A stretch of DNA of 64,000 nucleotides, taken from Tetracentron sinense. Its lineage: Eukaryota > Streptophyta > Magnoliopsida > Trochodendrales > Trochodendraceae. Position 1 is the stretch's first letter. Each line of letters begins with the position of its first letter. The notes beneath the pieces are model-generated. The model was not told the DNA's origin. It searched no databases and saw only the letters and a list, made by a program, of their open reading frames with translations. The position numbers were made by a program, and so were the translations under genes. The stretch spans positions 46,426,034-46,490,033 of the forward strand of contig CM026551.1 in NCBI GenBank assembly GCA_015143295.1, in the 5' to 3' direction. This document shows positions 22,420-34,550 of the stretch, one piece after another.

Positions 22420-25210
22420 ACTACTCAACAACAATTGTTACAGTGGCATCGTCATCTTGGTCATCCATCTCTTTTGTTACTTAAACGCTTATTTGCTCAG
22501 TTGTCTATTTAAAGTTCTGTTAGTTTTTTTCAGTGTGAGTCATGTGAGTTGGCTAAACATTGTAGAATTTTACCCTTCTCGTGGGAAAAAAAAGTCTCTT
22601 TTTTTTTGGTTCATTCTGATGTATAGGATCCTTCCCCAGTCTCCCTCATTGTCCCCCTTATTGTCTGGCTTTCACTATTTTGTTAGTAGTGGATGATTTC
22701 TCACGTATTACATGGATTTACCTTCTTAAACCTAAATGTGAGGTCTGCTTAAGTTTTAATTCTTTTTATGTCATGATTATTACTCAGTTTGATGCGAAAC
22801 TTAAAATTTTTAGATCTGATAATGGAGGGGAATATATGTTTGGGGCTCTTACCTCTTATTTTGATAGTCATGACATTATTCATCAGACTACCTGTGCCAA
22901 TACTCAACAAAATGGTGTGGCAGAGCGAATGAATCGTCACTTGTTGGAAGTGACCAAGTCTTTGTTGTTTGCTACGAATGTTCTGAAGGTCTTCTAGTCT
23001 CATGCTCTTTTAACTGCAATGTCTCTTATCAATTGCATGTCATCTCGTATTTTGGATTTCCATATCCCTATTCGGGTGTTATCTTCCTCTACGTGTTTGT
23101 TTCTCATTCCTCCCAAAGTGTTTGGGTGCTTTTGCTTCGTTCATATCGCTCGTTCTGACCGTACAAAGCTTGATCCTAAGCCTCTCGAGTGTGTATTCCT
23201 TGGGCCTGTTTCGAGTCAGAAGGACTACCGATGTTATCTTCCTTCTTCTCATCCGGTCTTTGTCTCTATGGATGTGAAATTCTTTGAGTCCATTTCCTTC
23301 AATTCTGACAGGAAGACCTCTCTTTAGGGGGCGAGTATTAGTGAAGAGATGTCTTTTGAGTTTTCTCTGCTAGTTCCAGCTTCATTGCCTCCTAGTAGTG
23401 ATAGTGATAGACAGGGGAAAATTGTTCTTGCTTTGCAGGTATATAAAAGAAGGAAGAAAGACAATAAAGAAAGGCCCTCATGCTCTCCTCCAAGAAGTCT
23501 TCTCTAATCCATCAGTCAAAGGTAATGTCCCATAATCTAATCCTGAGTTAAATGATGAATTTTCTCTTCCTATTGCTCTAAGGAAGGGTGTTCGTTCTTG
23601 TACTCATCATGTCTCTAATTGTCTCATATTCTGCTTTATCTTCTTCGTATCGCTCATTTGCCTTACCATTGTCTACTTTGTTTATTCCTCGTAGTGTGAT
23701 GGATATTCTATCCCAGCCAAAGTGACGAGAGGATATGGAAGAGGAGATGCGGGCTCTTGAAAAGAGTAGCACTTGGGATGTTATTGAGCTTCCTACAAGG
23801 AAAAGACCAATGTGCTACAAGTGGATCTTTACCTTAAAACATATTTCAAATGGCTCAGTTGATAGTTACAAACCAAGGCTTGTTGCCAAGGGATACACCT
23901 AGACCCATGGTATAGACTACCAGGAGACCTTCGCCCCCGTAGCCAAGATGAACTCAATAAGAGTGTTGTTGTCCCTTAATGCCAACCAAGATTAGCCCCT
24001 ATTCTAGTTTGATGTGAAGAATGTCTTATTACATGGTGACTTGGAAGAAGAGGTGTACATGACACCTCCTCACTTCATGAGTTCCTCAGCCAAGGAGAGA
24101 GTATGCAAGCTAAGGAAGACCTTGTATGACCTAAAGTAGTCTCCTAGAGCTTGGTTTGAGAAATTTTGCAATGCCATTTAAAGAATGGCTACAAGTAGAG
24201 CCAAGCAACCCACATCCTATTTATCAAGCATTCCCACCAGAAAGTTACTATCCTTATTATGTATGTGAATGAAATTGTGGTAACCGGGGATGACTAATAT
24301 GAAATGGGAAAGCAAAAGATTAAGTTGGCAGCGAAATTTGAGATCAAGGATTTGAGTCGTCTGAAGTACTTCTTAGGGATGGGAGTTGTCAGATCAAAGG
24401 AAGATATCTTTGTCTCTCAGAGAAAGTATGTGCTTGACTTACTTGAGGAGACCGGGATGATGGAGTGTAAACCCAGTCACCCCTAATGTGAACCACGAGC
24501 TTAGTGAAGACAGTAGGGCGCGTCTTCCAGATTCAGGGAGGTACCAGAGACTTGTAGGGGCCTAATTTACCTCTCTTTGACCAGGTCGTACATTGCATAT
24601 GTTGTCAGTGTTGTTAGTCAGTTTATGCACGCGTCGACCTCAGGACATCCGAAGGTAGTGTACAGGATATTTAGGCATCTCAAGTCTATCCCTGGGAAAG
24701 TATTGATGTATGCTAGTAATGATGACTTACTGGTAGAAGCCTACACAGATGCAGACAAGGCAGACTCTATTAGAAATAGGCACTCCACGTCTAGGTATTG
24801 TTCCTTTGTGGGTGGCAACCTTGTGACATGGAGGAGCAAGAAGCAACCATAGGTAGTCGAGTCTAGTGCAAAAGTAGATTTAGAGTCATGTAACATGGGG
24901 TATGTGAACTCCTATAACTTCGATTGCTACTTTCAAAGATTGGGGTTCTTGCTCAAGGACCTATGAGTCTATATTGTGACAACAAGGCGGCAATCAGTAT
25001 AGCTTATAATCCTGTGCAACATAATCGCATGAAACATATTAAAATTGATCGTCACTTTATCAAGCAGAAGTTGAGATCAAGCAACATTTGCACTCCTTTC
25101 GTGAAGACCAGGGATCAACTGGTGAATGATTTGACCAAAGGATTGGGTAGACCTCAATTCATTAGTATTATGAGCAAGTTGGGCATGAGGAATATCTATG
25201 CATCAACTTG
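22420..25210 (+). pseudogene. Copia fossil: pre-integrase, integrase, reverse transcriptase, RNase H
   Basis: In order: the GAG-pre-integrase motif WHRHLGHPSLLLLKRLF (about 22446), integrase core phrases FRSDNGGEYMFG and QNGVAERMNRHLLE (about 22810-22950), reverse transcriptase text from about 23700 to 24480 (YKWIFTLKH, KDLSRLKYFLGM), and RNase H (CDNKAAISIAYNPVQHNRMKHI, about 24970-25050). The body ends in LGMRNIYAST just before the polypurine tract GAGGGGGAG (25210-25218). Integrase before reverse transcriptase defines Ty1/copia. Confidence 0.87.
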
Positions 25211-25218
25211 AGGGGGAG

Positions 25219-25455
25219 TATTGAATACTGTTTTGCTCTATTGTACCTCTATGGTATAGTAGACATTTGGGTGTTACTATGATAGAGTATATGGAGTAAT
25301 GACATGCTTGTAATATTCATTTCTAAATTTTAAGTATATAATCTATTGAATGAGAGAGAAGAGCTAAGCTCTCTATTCCTTCTTTTCCTCTTTTGCATCC
25401 TCTTCTCCTTCTTCCTTCTTTCAAACCCTAACCGTAAACTAAACTAATCAAGTCA
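25219..25455 (+). repeat. Copia fossil: 3' LTR
   Basis: Follows the polypurine tract directly and matches both 5' LTRs along its length, ending in AATCAAGTCA. It is the downstream end of the fossil. Confidence 0.85.
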
Positions 25456-25995
25456 ACTCACACACCCCACCCACCCAAAATCACCCAGACATACACACTC
25501 ACACCAACAACATATGCGTAGCTCAGTAACACAATGATGTTGATAATTCAATAATCGTATTATGTACAAGGCGTAGTCCAGAAATCATTGGCAGGCCATT
25601 TGGACACTCCTAATCTTAAATCCAAACTCCAAGTGGTGTCCTGAATCAATTGAAAGGTTCAGTTTTGGGGGAGGGGGAGGGGGAGGGGGGGCATTAAGGA
25701 TGATGATGTACTATAGCTTCATTCCCCAATAATACAAAATTCTCTTAGTTATTCAAACAAAATATTTGATTCAAAACTAGAGCAATAATATGGAAACTAA
25801 GTGCTCAATATGCCATCCCTTTATTATCGGTCTCGATGTGCCATCCTTTGATTGCACATAAATATAATTGATTGCAACTTTTCAGGGAATACTATGTGAT
25901 CAGTGCTAATTGTTACACATTTATGCACCTCAAACTACATTTAAGAACTATTTTACGGTACTTGGTTGTGTTTATCCATTTCAGGTTCATACAGG
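25456..25995. other. No gene seen; one G-rich tract
   Basis: Unannotated sequence after the copia fossil. The only marked structure is a G-rich run at 25667-25691 built of four or more blocks of five or more G, a good G-quadruplex candidate. Confidence 0.5.
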
Positions 25996-27190
25996 GAAAA
26001 CTAGACAAAATTGAAGATTTACAAGCTTTGGAGACTCAGAAGAATCTCAGCCATGAGAAGACTGGAAGAAAGAAAGATCAAACCAGAGAACTGTAAAGCT
26101 GCGATCCAGAACATAGAAAAAGCTCAACATAGGAAAATGCATATACGATCGATTGTTGGACACTTGGCAATCAATCGCCTGAAAACAGTACCTTACACAA
26201 ATTCTAAGGTATTTGCGATTGATCGCAACCAACTGGCGATCAATCGCCAATCGGCGTTTTTGCATCGAGATGCACGCACGGAAGTGAGTTTGGACCCTTT
26301 TGGGGATTTCTAAAACCCTAATTAGAAACAAGAGGAAAGTCTACAAATAGAAAAGCTGCAGGCCTTACCAAAGGTTATGAATTTTGGGAAACTAATGAGA
26401 GAAAGCTCTAGAGATCTATGAAGGTTTAAAGAGATGTATTCTTCGCGAAGACGATGTTCTCCTCCCTCGCCATGAACTAATCTTCCTTTCTAGGGTTTTG
26501 GTGAAACCCTAGCCAAGTAATTGTATTTTTGATGTATTTTATTTAGATTTTTCTTATTGTAAACAATGATTGCGTAATAAGAGGAACTAAAGTTTTATTT
26601 GATTTCAATGGATTGTTATCCTTGTCTTAGGTTTCATGAAATTGAAATTGAAAGCATTCCATTAATTTTTTGTGATCATTGATGTGAATTTTATGCAATG
26701 ATAATTATTTTTCAAGAGATTAAATATTGGGATGTTTTATTCTTAGGGAAGACAGATGATTCAACAACACTATTTAGTGTGGATCATTCGTACTAACCAC
26801 AGATAGGGCATACCTAGGATTTGATCTCTTGTATCATTCTCGATATGTTGAGTTGGAACTTGTAGTCACTCTCACATTAATTGTTTACACTATGAATGAC
26901 CTGAATAAATGCATTAGGATTCAGTTATGAGGGTAGTGGTGGATTCATACACCCTAGATCTTCTCTCCTTATTATCACAAAAACTCATTAGTTGATTCCA
27001 TTAATTTGAAGTCATTAGTTTAATTTCTGTTTTAGTTTAAAACAATTCAAATCACTCTTTGTTACCCATTGATTTAGATATAATCTTCAGAATAAGGCAA
27101 CGAAACCAACGCAATCTTTTGTGGTTCGACATCTTATACTAGTTATTATTCTATGAAATTCGTGCTATTACAAGGTTTATTAAATTGACA
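25996..27190 (+). mobile_element. Possible LTR/leader remnant of a Ty3/gypsy (Tat/Athila-type) fossil
   Basis: The stretch resembles long LTRs of this group in style: an early region with near-palindromic GCGATTGATCGC words (26155-26255), a promoter-like CTACAAATAG near 26340, then a long AT-rich untranslated part ending in the phrase TTTTGTGGTTCGACATC (about 27117). No matching second LTR, primer site or coding part was found. This is a style-based guess. Confidence 0.3.
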
Positions 27191-27494
27191 ATCACTATGC
27201 ATGTGTTATAGAAGGATAATTACCAGAGATAAAGTAAAAATTAAAATTTCAGGAGGGATGGGGGGAAGACGGGTTAACGAAGAGGTTGGGATTGAGGGTT
27301 CCTTATTCCACTGGGATAGAGTACGAAATTCATGCTATTACAAGGTTTATTAAATTGACAATCACTATGCATATGTGTTATAGAAGGATAATTACCAGAG
27401 ATAAAGTAAAAATTAAAATTTAAGGAGGGATGGGGGGAAGACGGGTTAACGAAGAGGTTGGGATTGAGGGTTCCTTATTCCACTGGGATAGAGT
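27155..27494. repeat. Tandem duplication of about 170 bp
   Basis: Copy 1 (27155-27322) and copy 2 (27325-27494) both run from GAAATTC(G/A)TGCTATTAC to CACTGGGATAGAGT, with only a few differences. The near identity indicates a recent event. Confidence 0.9.
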
Positions 27495-28085
27495 CTTCAT
27501 TTCTCAACCTGTTTACTTTACAAACAGGTTGGCTTCGGGTGGAGGGTCTACTCGCCGTGTCGGTGCTTAACCCACGAAGCTATGTTAACCGAGTACAAGA
27601 AGGACCAAATCTTATGAATTTTCCAAATCCTGAAAAATAAGTATATGATCCGGAAAGAATACGGCAACTGGTAACAGATATAATTAAGGATCCTCAAATA
27701 TTAGAGAACGGGGCTATTGGATATGCTCAACATTCTTGATGTTAGAAAAAAACATAGTTTGTTTACTACTGATTCCACTATCAAAACAAACCAGTATACT
27801 TCCATACTGCAAGCAACATGCTACTAGAGGATTTTGTATGGTTAGTCTCCCAAAAATACAAGAACGATCCTGGTCATTAGCCATGTCAGATACATAATAA
27901 GTACTAGCATTGGTCATATCTTCTGTTAAACCATGAGGCTTCAAATCTTCGTTCACAACTTCAATCTATGTCATTTTTGGTCATCCCCATATACTTTTAC
28001 CTGCTCCATAAGACTTGTCATGCTTTATGGATCATAATGTTGGGCAATCTAGATACAACATGTTCTAGATAAAGCATAGCTGACA
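27495..28085. other. No recognisable gene
   Basis: Contains short open frames on both strands, including an 80-codon one on the minus strand at 27714-27956, with no domain I recognise. Confidence 0.4.
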
Positions 28086-28275
28086 TGAGGATGTGACGAT
28101 GGATAGTGGCAAGGCTAGGAAGGAGTCCAAAGGACACAATTAGAATTTACTTGAAAATAGCACCAATATGTGATACTCGAGTCAACGGAGATGGATTGGT
28201 CATGCACAACGAACAATTATGGCAGCACCACAAGAAGCTCTTTTGTGCATGTTAAAGACTCTAGAAGGAAAATAT
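28086..28275 (+). mobile_element. RTE-type LINE fragment (C-terminal coding remnant)
   Basis: The phrase RRWIGHAQRT (about 28185-28215) matches the conserved RLRWFGHVQRR of plant RTE elements. The preceding text is compatible with the domain just upstream in those ORFs. Ends are indistinct. Confidence 0.5.
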
Positions 28276-29265
28276 TTGAAGTCTCATGATTTAACAGAAG
28301 ATGGAACGCGATAGAGGATTGGCAGGCCAGGATTACTGCAGTCCAACCTGAATAGTAGTGATAAGGCGTGGAAGATCAAAGTTATCTGGTTTGTAACTAG
28401 GAGCATTGACATCATAATGATCCATTGTGCAGTGCTTTGAACTTTCAAGGGATAGTTCAAAGCATAGCTAGCACAAATAAGGGCAGAACCAATGTTGCCT
28501 ACCAACTGCATCAAAGGATCTAACACAAACAGATGTAAAAATGTTAACACACACACAACAACAATATAAATTATTTTGAATAGATCATTGGCAAACATTG
28601 AAGCAACAACTACTGTTATAGGGAGCCAAAATTTTACACATGTAATCAATGTTGTGAAGTCATTTGACCTTGTTATAAATTCTAATTATTTTCTTACACT
28701 CGGAGTAAAAAGGTTCTTCATTTCATGAAAAGAATAAAATTAAGAATCTTGAACATAAATTTCAAGCCAAATTGATGGATGGATAAATGAAGGCAGTGCA
28801 TATTATGTAACCTGCACAGAATTCTAGCATGCTCACACATCAATAGTGTTTTTTTTAATTAGTAAGATGCAGATATATCATTCTACTAATAAAAGTACAA
28901 GGCGTATGCAAAACTTTACTTGGACGTAAATACCCTTTAACTCAATTTATTTAATTCATAACTTATAATATAACCAAACTTTAATTAAGTCACTATTTAA
29001 TATTATGTGGGACCCATTATTAAAAGAGAGTTGGTTTAGGATTCTACCATATTAGGGAAAAATCCTAAAGGAGAGTTGGTTTAGGACTACCATATTTTAG
29101 GGAGAATTCTATTTCTATAGAAAGAGTCTCTCGGAAAGGAGAGTTGGTTTAGTACTCTACCATATTTTAGGAAAGACAACCACAAATAGTATCTTCCTAT
29201 AATTATAATGTCAAAATATTTAATTCTAATATTATTGTTTTTTATTAGTAGAAGATTATTACTCA
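28276..29265. other. AT-rich stretch with an unrecognised minus-strand open frame and a triple repeat
   Basis: A 121-codon minus-strand frame (28284-28649) has two hydrophobic stretches, but I do not recognise it and codon pattern gives no support. At 29023-29176 a unit containing GAGAGTTGGTTTAG and CTACCATATTTTAG occurs three times at 45-70 bp spacing. Confidence 0.4.
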
Positions 29266-29280
29266 TGATTCCTTGCTTTT

Positions 29281-29448
29281 TTTTTTATAAACGTGGGTAT
29301 CCTGGGTCTTTGACTCAAACTACATTCCACGTACTACACAAGCCACCCCCCAACACATGCAACCGATAGTGAGGGGAACCTAAGTATCGACCTTGAGATC
29401 TCCGGGTTTACGGTTCGTCCGTTCGGCCACTAGGCTACACCCCAGGGG
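29281..29448 (-). mobile_element. tRNA-derived SINE
   Basis: A 168-bp element on the minus strand. It has a pol III A box (TAGCCTAGTGG, complement of 29427-29437), a B-box-like GGTCGATACT (complement of 29383-29392) and an A-rich 3' tail (T run from 29273). It is flanked by a 15-bp target duplication, TGATT(C/T)CTTGCTTTT, at 29266-29280 and 29449-29463 with one mismatch. The sharp duplication supports a real, fairly young retroposition. Confidence 0.87.
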
Positions 29449-29684
29449 TGATTTCTTGCTTTTAATACATTTATAAGTGGGACCAGTAAATAATTTTTCT
29501 AATATTAAATTTAAAATAATATAAGAAATATTAAATTTAATTACTCAATTATATTTATATAAAATATAGTATTATATCAAAAAATTATTTAATACAAAGA
29601 GAGTAACGTGACGCCTAACGAAAATTACATTAAAAATTATATATATATATATATAGACATAAACCAAACATAAGGGAAAGTACA

Positions 29685-30400
29685 AATGGATCACAAGATA
29701 GTGAACCTTGAACTACAACTACAAACATGGAAAGTAAACAATAGCCCTCACCACCAATTACATAAGCATGTATAAGTTGGCAACATCAAAGCCCTCCTAA
29801 ATAGCACAACACTGTACCAGAGTCGGACAATCCGGTAGCAAATTCCATCAAAACCCCTTGGAGTTCCTTTCCTTCCAAACAACCTAGACTATAACTGCGG
29901 GCAACACAACCCCCTTCTCACCCACAAATGTATTGGAAATTGGCACAATAAGAAGTCTCGGAAGGATCAAGGAAATGACCAACTGATACCAAAACAAGAC
30001 AGGAAATAGTACTAACCTTCGAAGCAAAAGAGCACTGAAGCTGGAGGTGGTCAACCGACTCCTCTGACTCCATCCTCTTCTCATCAGATGATCGTAGGTA
30101 AGTAATCTTGTCCAGCACTGCCAACCAAAGGAAGAAGGATACCTTGGGCAACACTCCTGCCTTCCAAACCGATCTGTAAAGGAAAGGGAGACTCGGGCTT
30201 AAAAATAGAGCGTAGTAAAAGGATCCCACTAAAAACTACCCCTTATTATCCGGAGACCACAAACAGACATCCCTGAGGGAAGGATATGTAGAGACTAAGC
30301 TAAGCCTACCCAAAAGATGAATATACCCACTTTGCCTCAATCTAGGACACTACACCCAAGAGTTTGTAATAACCTCAACACTAGATTCTACATTAGCATT
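29685..30400 (-). mobile_element. L1-type LINE fragment (zf-RVT region)
   Basis: Minus-strand coding remnant with the plant L1 ORF2 C-terminal motif: VWKAGVLPKVSFFLWLAVLDKI, then a cysteine/histidine zinc-binding zone with ESVDHLQLQCSFASKV. It is truncated on both sides. It abuts the LTR starting at 30458. Confidence 0.75.
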
Positions 30401-30457
30401 CCTATTATCGGGTAAAAAGTAGAGAGAGCTATAATCCTCCCCGAGAGTGGTGTTCAC

Positions 30458-32187
30458 TGTTAGCCTATAGGTGTCCACCTTAGGTCTCCTTGTGATTTTG
30501 ATGATAACACAATAATATAATGTGAATTTTTTTACTAATGTCTCAATGAGTTTTATGTGAAATCAGTTTACCAAGAACATTAGCAAAGTCATTCAAGGAA
30601 AAAACATGAAAGTGACACCATCTATGAGAAGATCCTTCATCAAGTCAAAGCAAGTTATTTGGATCAAATTGAAGATCAATGAAGATTGAAGAAGAAGGGT
30701 GATCTTGAAGCTAAAGAAGTCAAATCAGAAGATCCAAGATCAAGTTGAAGTCCAACTCTCAAGACGGTTTAGAGTATCATTTTTTATCTTTTAAGAGAGT
30801 TTAAGATTTGTGAAAAAAGTCCTCAAAGTTTGGTTGTTGAAAAGCTCATAAACTTAGATTAACCCTAGGTTCCTTAGGATCAACTTGAAAAACACTTAAA
30901 GGACCTAAAAAGTTGGTAATCATCTTGATTAAGATGAGGGAGAAGACCTTGTCTCATCATTAAAGTGTCAAAAAATGGATTTTGTGAAAAAATTGCACCA
31001 TCCAAACGTCTGGATGGGGTCATCCAGTCGTCTGGATGAGCCAATTTTTTCCTGACCATTTGTTCCAAAAACCATAAATCTTCGGGACCCATTTTGACCA
31101 TGAATAAAGCAAAATTAGGTTTTGATCATTAAAGACAAAATTGTTCCCCTTTGAATTTTAAGTCGAATAGGAAGTTGAATCGCCTAATTCCATTAAGGCA
31201 ATCAAAAGTTATGGTCGAAATACTGAAAGACGACAAAACGGAGCACCATCCAATCGACTGGATGGACCAATCAACGTTGGGACCCACTTAGACTAAAAAT
31301 AAAGCAGAATTAGGATTTTTACATTATACACAAAATTGTTCCCCTTTGAATTTTAAGTCTAATGGAAGTTGAATCACCTAATTCCAATAAGCTAATCAAA
31401 AGTTATGGTCGAAACACCAGAAAAAAAAAACGGAGCATCCGGACGACCCAGGAAATGGGATCACCATTCGGACGACTGAATGATTCATTCGGACAACCGA
31501 ATGGCTCGGGACAGAGCATTTTGACTCTGTAACGACTATTTTTCAACGGCTCTTTTTGCATTAAATGCTACTCCAACGGCCGTGTAACTTCTTGGGCTAT
31601 AAAATGAGATGATTTTTGAACAAAATAAAAACTCCTATCATCCTAGATTATTCAATTAATCTATTCTTGAGTTATTCAACTCCAATCTTTGGTAGATTTT
31701 TAGAGAGCTTTAAAGTGATCATCTAGCTCGTGTTAAGGAGCATTTTACGATTGTAAAAACACTTCTATATAAGGAGTGTATGAAATCAAGAATCGATGGA
31801 TTCTTGTACTTGAAGTGAGGAGCTTCATTGTAAGGTTGGATCTTCACCCAAAAAAAGATAGAGGAAGTCAAGAGAGGGGATTCTCTTGCAAGTGTAACGG
31901 TTTGGTCTTCATCTGGGAGAAGACTTGCGATTGGGAATAAATCGTGATGAATCCTCTATCGGGTATAGCTTGAGGCGGGGACATAGGCGAGATTGCCGAA
32001 CCTTGTGAAAAAAGTCTTTGAGTTTGAATTCCTCAACTCTTTCCTTATTTCTCTCTATTGCTTTCATTTTAGAATTGCTAGTTGCATTCCCATGATTAAT
32101 TTAAATTCCGCAAAAGGGACTAAATTAGAACTTCAAATTTGTCAAGACCCTATTCACCCCCCCTCTAGGGTCAATACTTGGGCAACA
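30458..32187 (+). mobile_element. Solo LTR, probably of a SIRE/Maximus-type copia fossil
   Basis: Starts TGTTAGCC and ends CAACA. The internal 3' phrase CTATTCACCCCCCCTCTAGG is one I associate with plant SIRE/Maximus LTR ends. Candidate 5-bp duplications TTCAC (30453-30457) and CTCAC (32188-32192) differ at one base. The interior has a TATAAAA-like promoter (about 31598) and near-palindromic words such as CATCCAGTCGTCTGGATG (31012-31030) and CATTCGGACGACTGAATG. No internal coding region remains. Confidence 0.5.
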
Positions 32188-32192
32188 CTCAC

Positions 32193-33781
32193 ACACTACC
32201 TATCCAACCAAAAGTGCACCTCGTTCAACCAACCACATTATCATTGTCCTCATTGGTTAGGGGGAGAGGGAGGGGAGGGGAGGGCACTAGAATTCACCAA
32301 AACTCTATGCACACTTCTACAGAATTTTGAAGAAGTCACAGGGCTGTGTACTTTCATTCAGAGGGAACAGACAATGATAGAATATTTTACACTGAAGGCT
32401 CAAAAATCTACCCTGAAATTCGGAGAATAATTGGAGTTTATTCTTAGCTGACAAACTTGATGACCCTAGTCACAATATCTTGACTTACTTCATCAAGAAC
32501 TTGATAAAAAAACACTCACATCCATTACTTAGGAATCAAAATCTTCCACCCCTCAACAAGTCATTCATTCCGTTGTCCTTTTCACAACACCTGGCATATC
32601 ATTGGCTGTTGATTCATTCAATCCCAAGTTGAACATCCAGATGAAGGAGAAAACCCTAGTTTCTCTTCTCTAATCCACTATTGTAATTTTCCTTCTGACT
32701 CGAGTATCCAGTGGTGACGGAGAGCAAGCTAACAGCTAGGGAGAGGAATTTAAGGGTTTCTAATCAATTCGCAAATTTGTTGCAACTTGACTGGAACTTT
32801 TGCAATGTCAAAACAATCATCTAGTGCTTGCTTAAACAATAAAATTTCAAATGAGGTAGTAAATGCCCTACACTTCCTCAAATGAATATAGTTTGGATGT
32901 GACATGGATTGAACATTCTGAAATAAATGTCCTAGGATTCTACTTTAGGCTGAAGTGATTAACACTCTGCAATAGTGCAATGTATAAACATGACATACCA
33001 TCTGTAATTTCAGTTGATTTCTACATTGAATGGATTGTGACTCCACTAGGCACTAACTGACACAATTAATTGTAACTTCACATTTGTCTATTAAACATAT
33101 TGTCTAAATTTTAATGTTTATTTTTTTTAATGTCCTCTCTTTCCTTAGTGATGTGTCCCTTAATCTCCGTTCTCTGTGTCTTCTCCAGAAATGGGATGCC
33201 AAAAGAGACAAAGGGCCAACAGTAATAGCCTACAGGAAAAATAAAGTGGCTGTAAAATGGTACTGACAGCGTCATCTGATGCAGACTCAATGGTGGCTCC
33301 TTATCATGAGTTTCAGTTAACAACTGCTCAGAAGATGTCTACAAGGTATCAGGTATTTTACTATAAACAACTGGACAGTGTTTGCACTGGCGTGACAGCA
33401 ATATTAAACCCAAAACCATAGTTAATTCTACTTGATTTTACTTTAAGAAATCAATTTGGTTCTCATTTACAGAAGCAAATCAAGTTCTTCCTTCTCGTAC
33501 AAAAAAAAAACAAACAGTAACGCACTCAGGAATCTTTGAATCCTACAAAAAATAAAGTCATCCAGTAGCATACAATAGTATACATTAGTTATTTGAAAAT
33601 TTTGAATAGCTTCAAAGACAAGTAAACATTGTCTTAATTAAATACGTTTATCATTTTAATTGAACTAGCACTAAATTCATAAAAAGATCCTACAATTTGT
33701 GATGAGCAGCTTAAGATACAATAAGCATTAATCACAATTTCTTCAACCTATGAAGATATTGGAAAGAACACAGATGCACAC
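32193..33781. other. No confident gene; would be CUL4 intron 8 or flank
   Basis: Contains a G-rich run (32262-32284, G-quadruplex-like) and a 145-codon plus frame ending at 32430 that I do not recognise. No further cullin exon is visible here on the minus strand. Confidence 0.4.
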
Positions 33782-33835
33782 CTTGAACATCCCTTCGAGC
33801 TTATTTGTAAACTGGCTGCCGCACTCAGTCTTGAG
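33782..33835 (-). CDS. CUL4: CUL4 exon (eighth and last seen)
   Basis: 18 codons, LKTECGSQFTNKLEGMFK, acceptor CACTGCAG, donor AAG|GTGTGC. The next exon, expected to begin DIELSKEI, is not visible anywhere downstream to position 1. Confidence 0.92.
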
Positions 33836-33927
33836 CTGCAGTGGGGATGGGAACTTGCTATTATGATCAACATTCTACCAAAACTAACATATGAAAATTA
33901 TCCGGCAATAAGCAATCTGTATTTCAC

Positions 33928-34029
33928 CTTAGAAATCATAGACTTCTCTGCATCAATAGAGGCACTTTTTCCCAACAGTAACCTTTTCGCAAGATCTTTT
34001 TTATAGAATGCTTCGAACACGTCCTTACC
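33928..34029 (-). CDS. CUL4: CUL4 exon (seventh in window)
   Basis: 34 codons, [20 protein letters not shown] to KSMISK, acceptor ATTAAG, donor AAG|GTGAAA. The [15 protein letters not shown] phrase is the most conserved stretch of the cullin homology domain. Confidence 0.95.
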
Positions 34030-34106
34030 CTTAATTATCAGGAGATACAATATCAGACATGCATATCAGTATCTATGTTTTGATGAAAAGAATCGACATA
34101 GAGAAG

Positions 34107-34550
34107 CTAGGAAGCATGGATACGGGTACGATACGGGAACGGCAATATGGCAGAACCTAAAAAAAACAGGGTACGGGTATGGCCAGGATACGTTTGTATG
34201 TTTTTTTAAAATAATAATAATACTCTATTTTGTATTATAATTACAAAATAACCATTGGGTACGATATATATTTTTTTTGTTTCAGCCGAATGGAACCCTA
34301 AAGGATTTAATAAAAAAAATATCCAAAATGTAAAAGGTTAAATCGGTAAAATCGCCTGAATGGAACCGTGCCGTATCCCTGTGTATCCATGCGTATCCCT
34401 GCCGTATCCTAAATAAATAAACTGTTTTAAATTAATTGGATACTTCTAAGCCGTATCAAATAAGTATCCCGCCATATTGGAGACGTATCCATATCCAATA
34501 CGTATCGGATACGGGTACGACGACCTATTCAAAGTATCCGTGCTTCACAG
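34107..34550. mobile_element. GATACG-word hAT-like MITE B1, in CUL4 intron 6
   Basis: 444 bp, starting CTAGGAAGCATGGATACGG and ending GTATCCGTGCTTCACAG. The ends are imperfect inverted repeats matching element B2 at 53949. Near-perfect 8-bp duplications TAGAGAAG (34099-34106) and TAAAGAAG (34551-34558) flank it. Both ends carry several GATACG/CGTATCC words. Without it the intron would be about 146 bp. Confidence 0.85.

Larger units (their letters stand above)
8434..25455 (+). mobile_element. Ty1/copia LTR fossil, host of nested insertions
   Basis: Short LTRs (about 213-237 bp) flank a gag-pol body in copia order: gag, zinc knuckle, GAG-pre-integrase, integrase, reverse transcriptase, RNase H. 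The 5' side carries two LTR-plus-leader units in tandem. About 10.9 kb in the gag region (10742-21661) is later insertion, leaving roughly 6 kb of copia. The element is broken at many places, a dozen or more, so it is old. No clean 5-bp target duplication is seen; the flanks both contain CACAC. Lineage within copia was not determined. Confidence 0.85.

Noticed and set aside
28284-28649. A 121-codon minus-strand frame with hydrophobic segments as a membrane protein gene
   Set aside because: No recognised family, no splice context, and it lies among transposon remnants.
33111-33323. Minus-strand 70-codon frame considered as the next CUL4 exon
   Set aside because: Its translation does not resemble the DIELSKEI...LTTGYWP region expected after exon 8.
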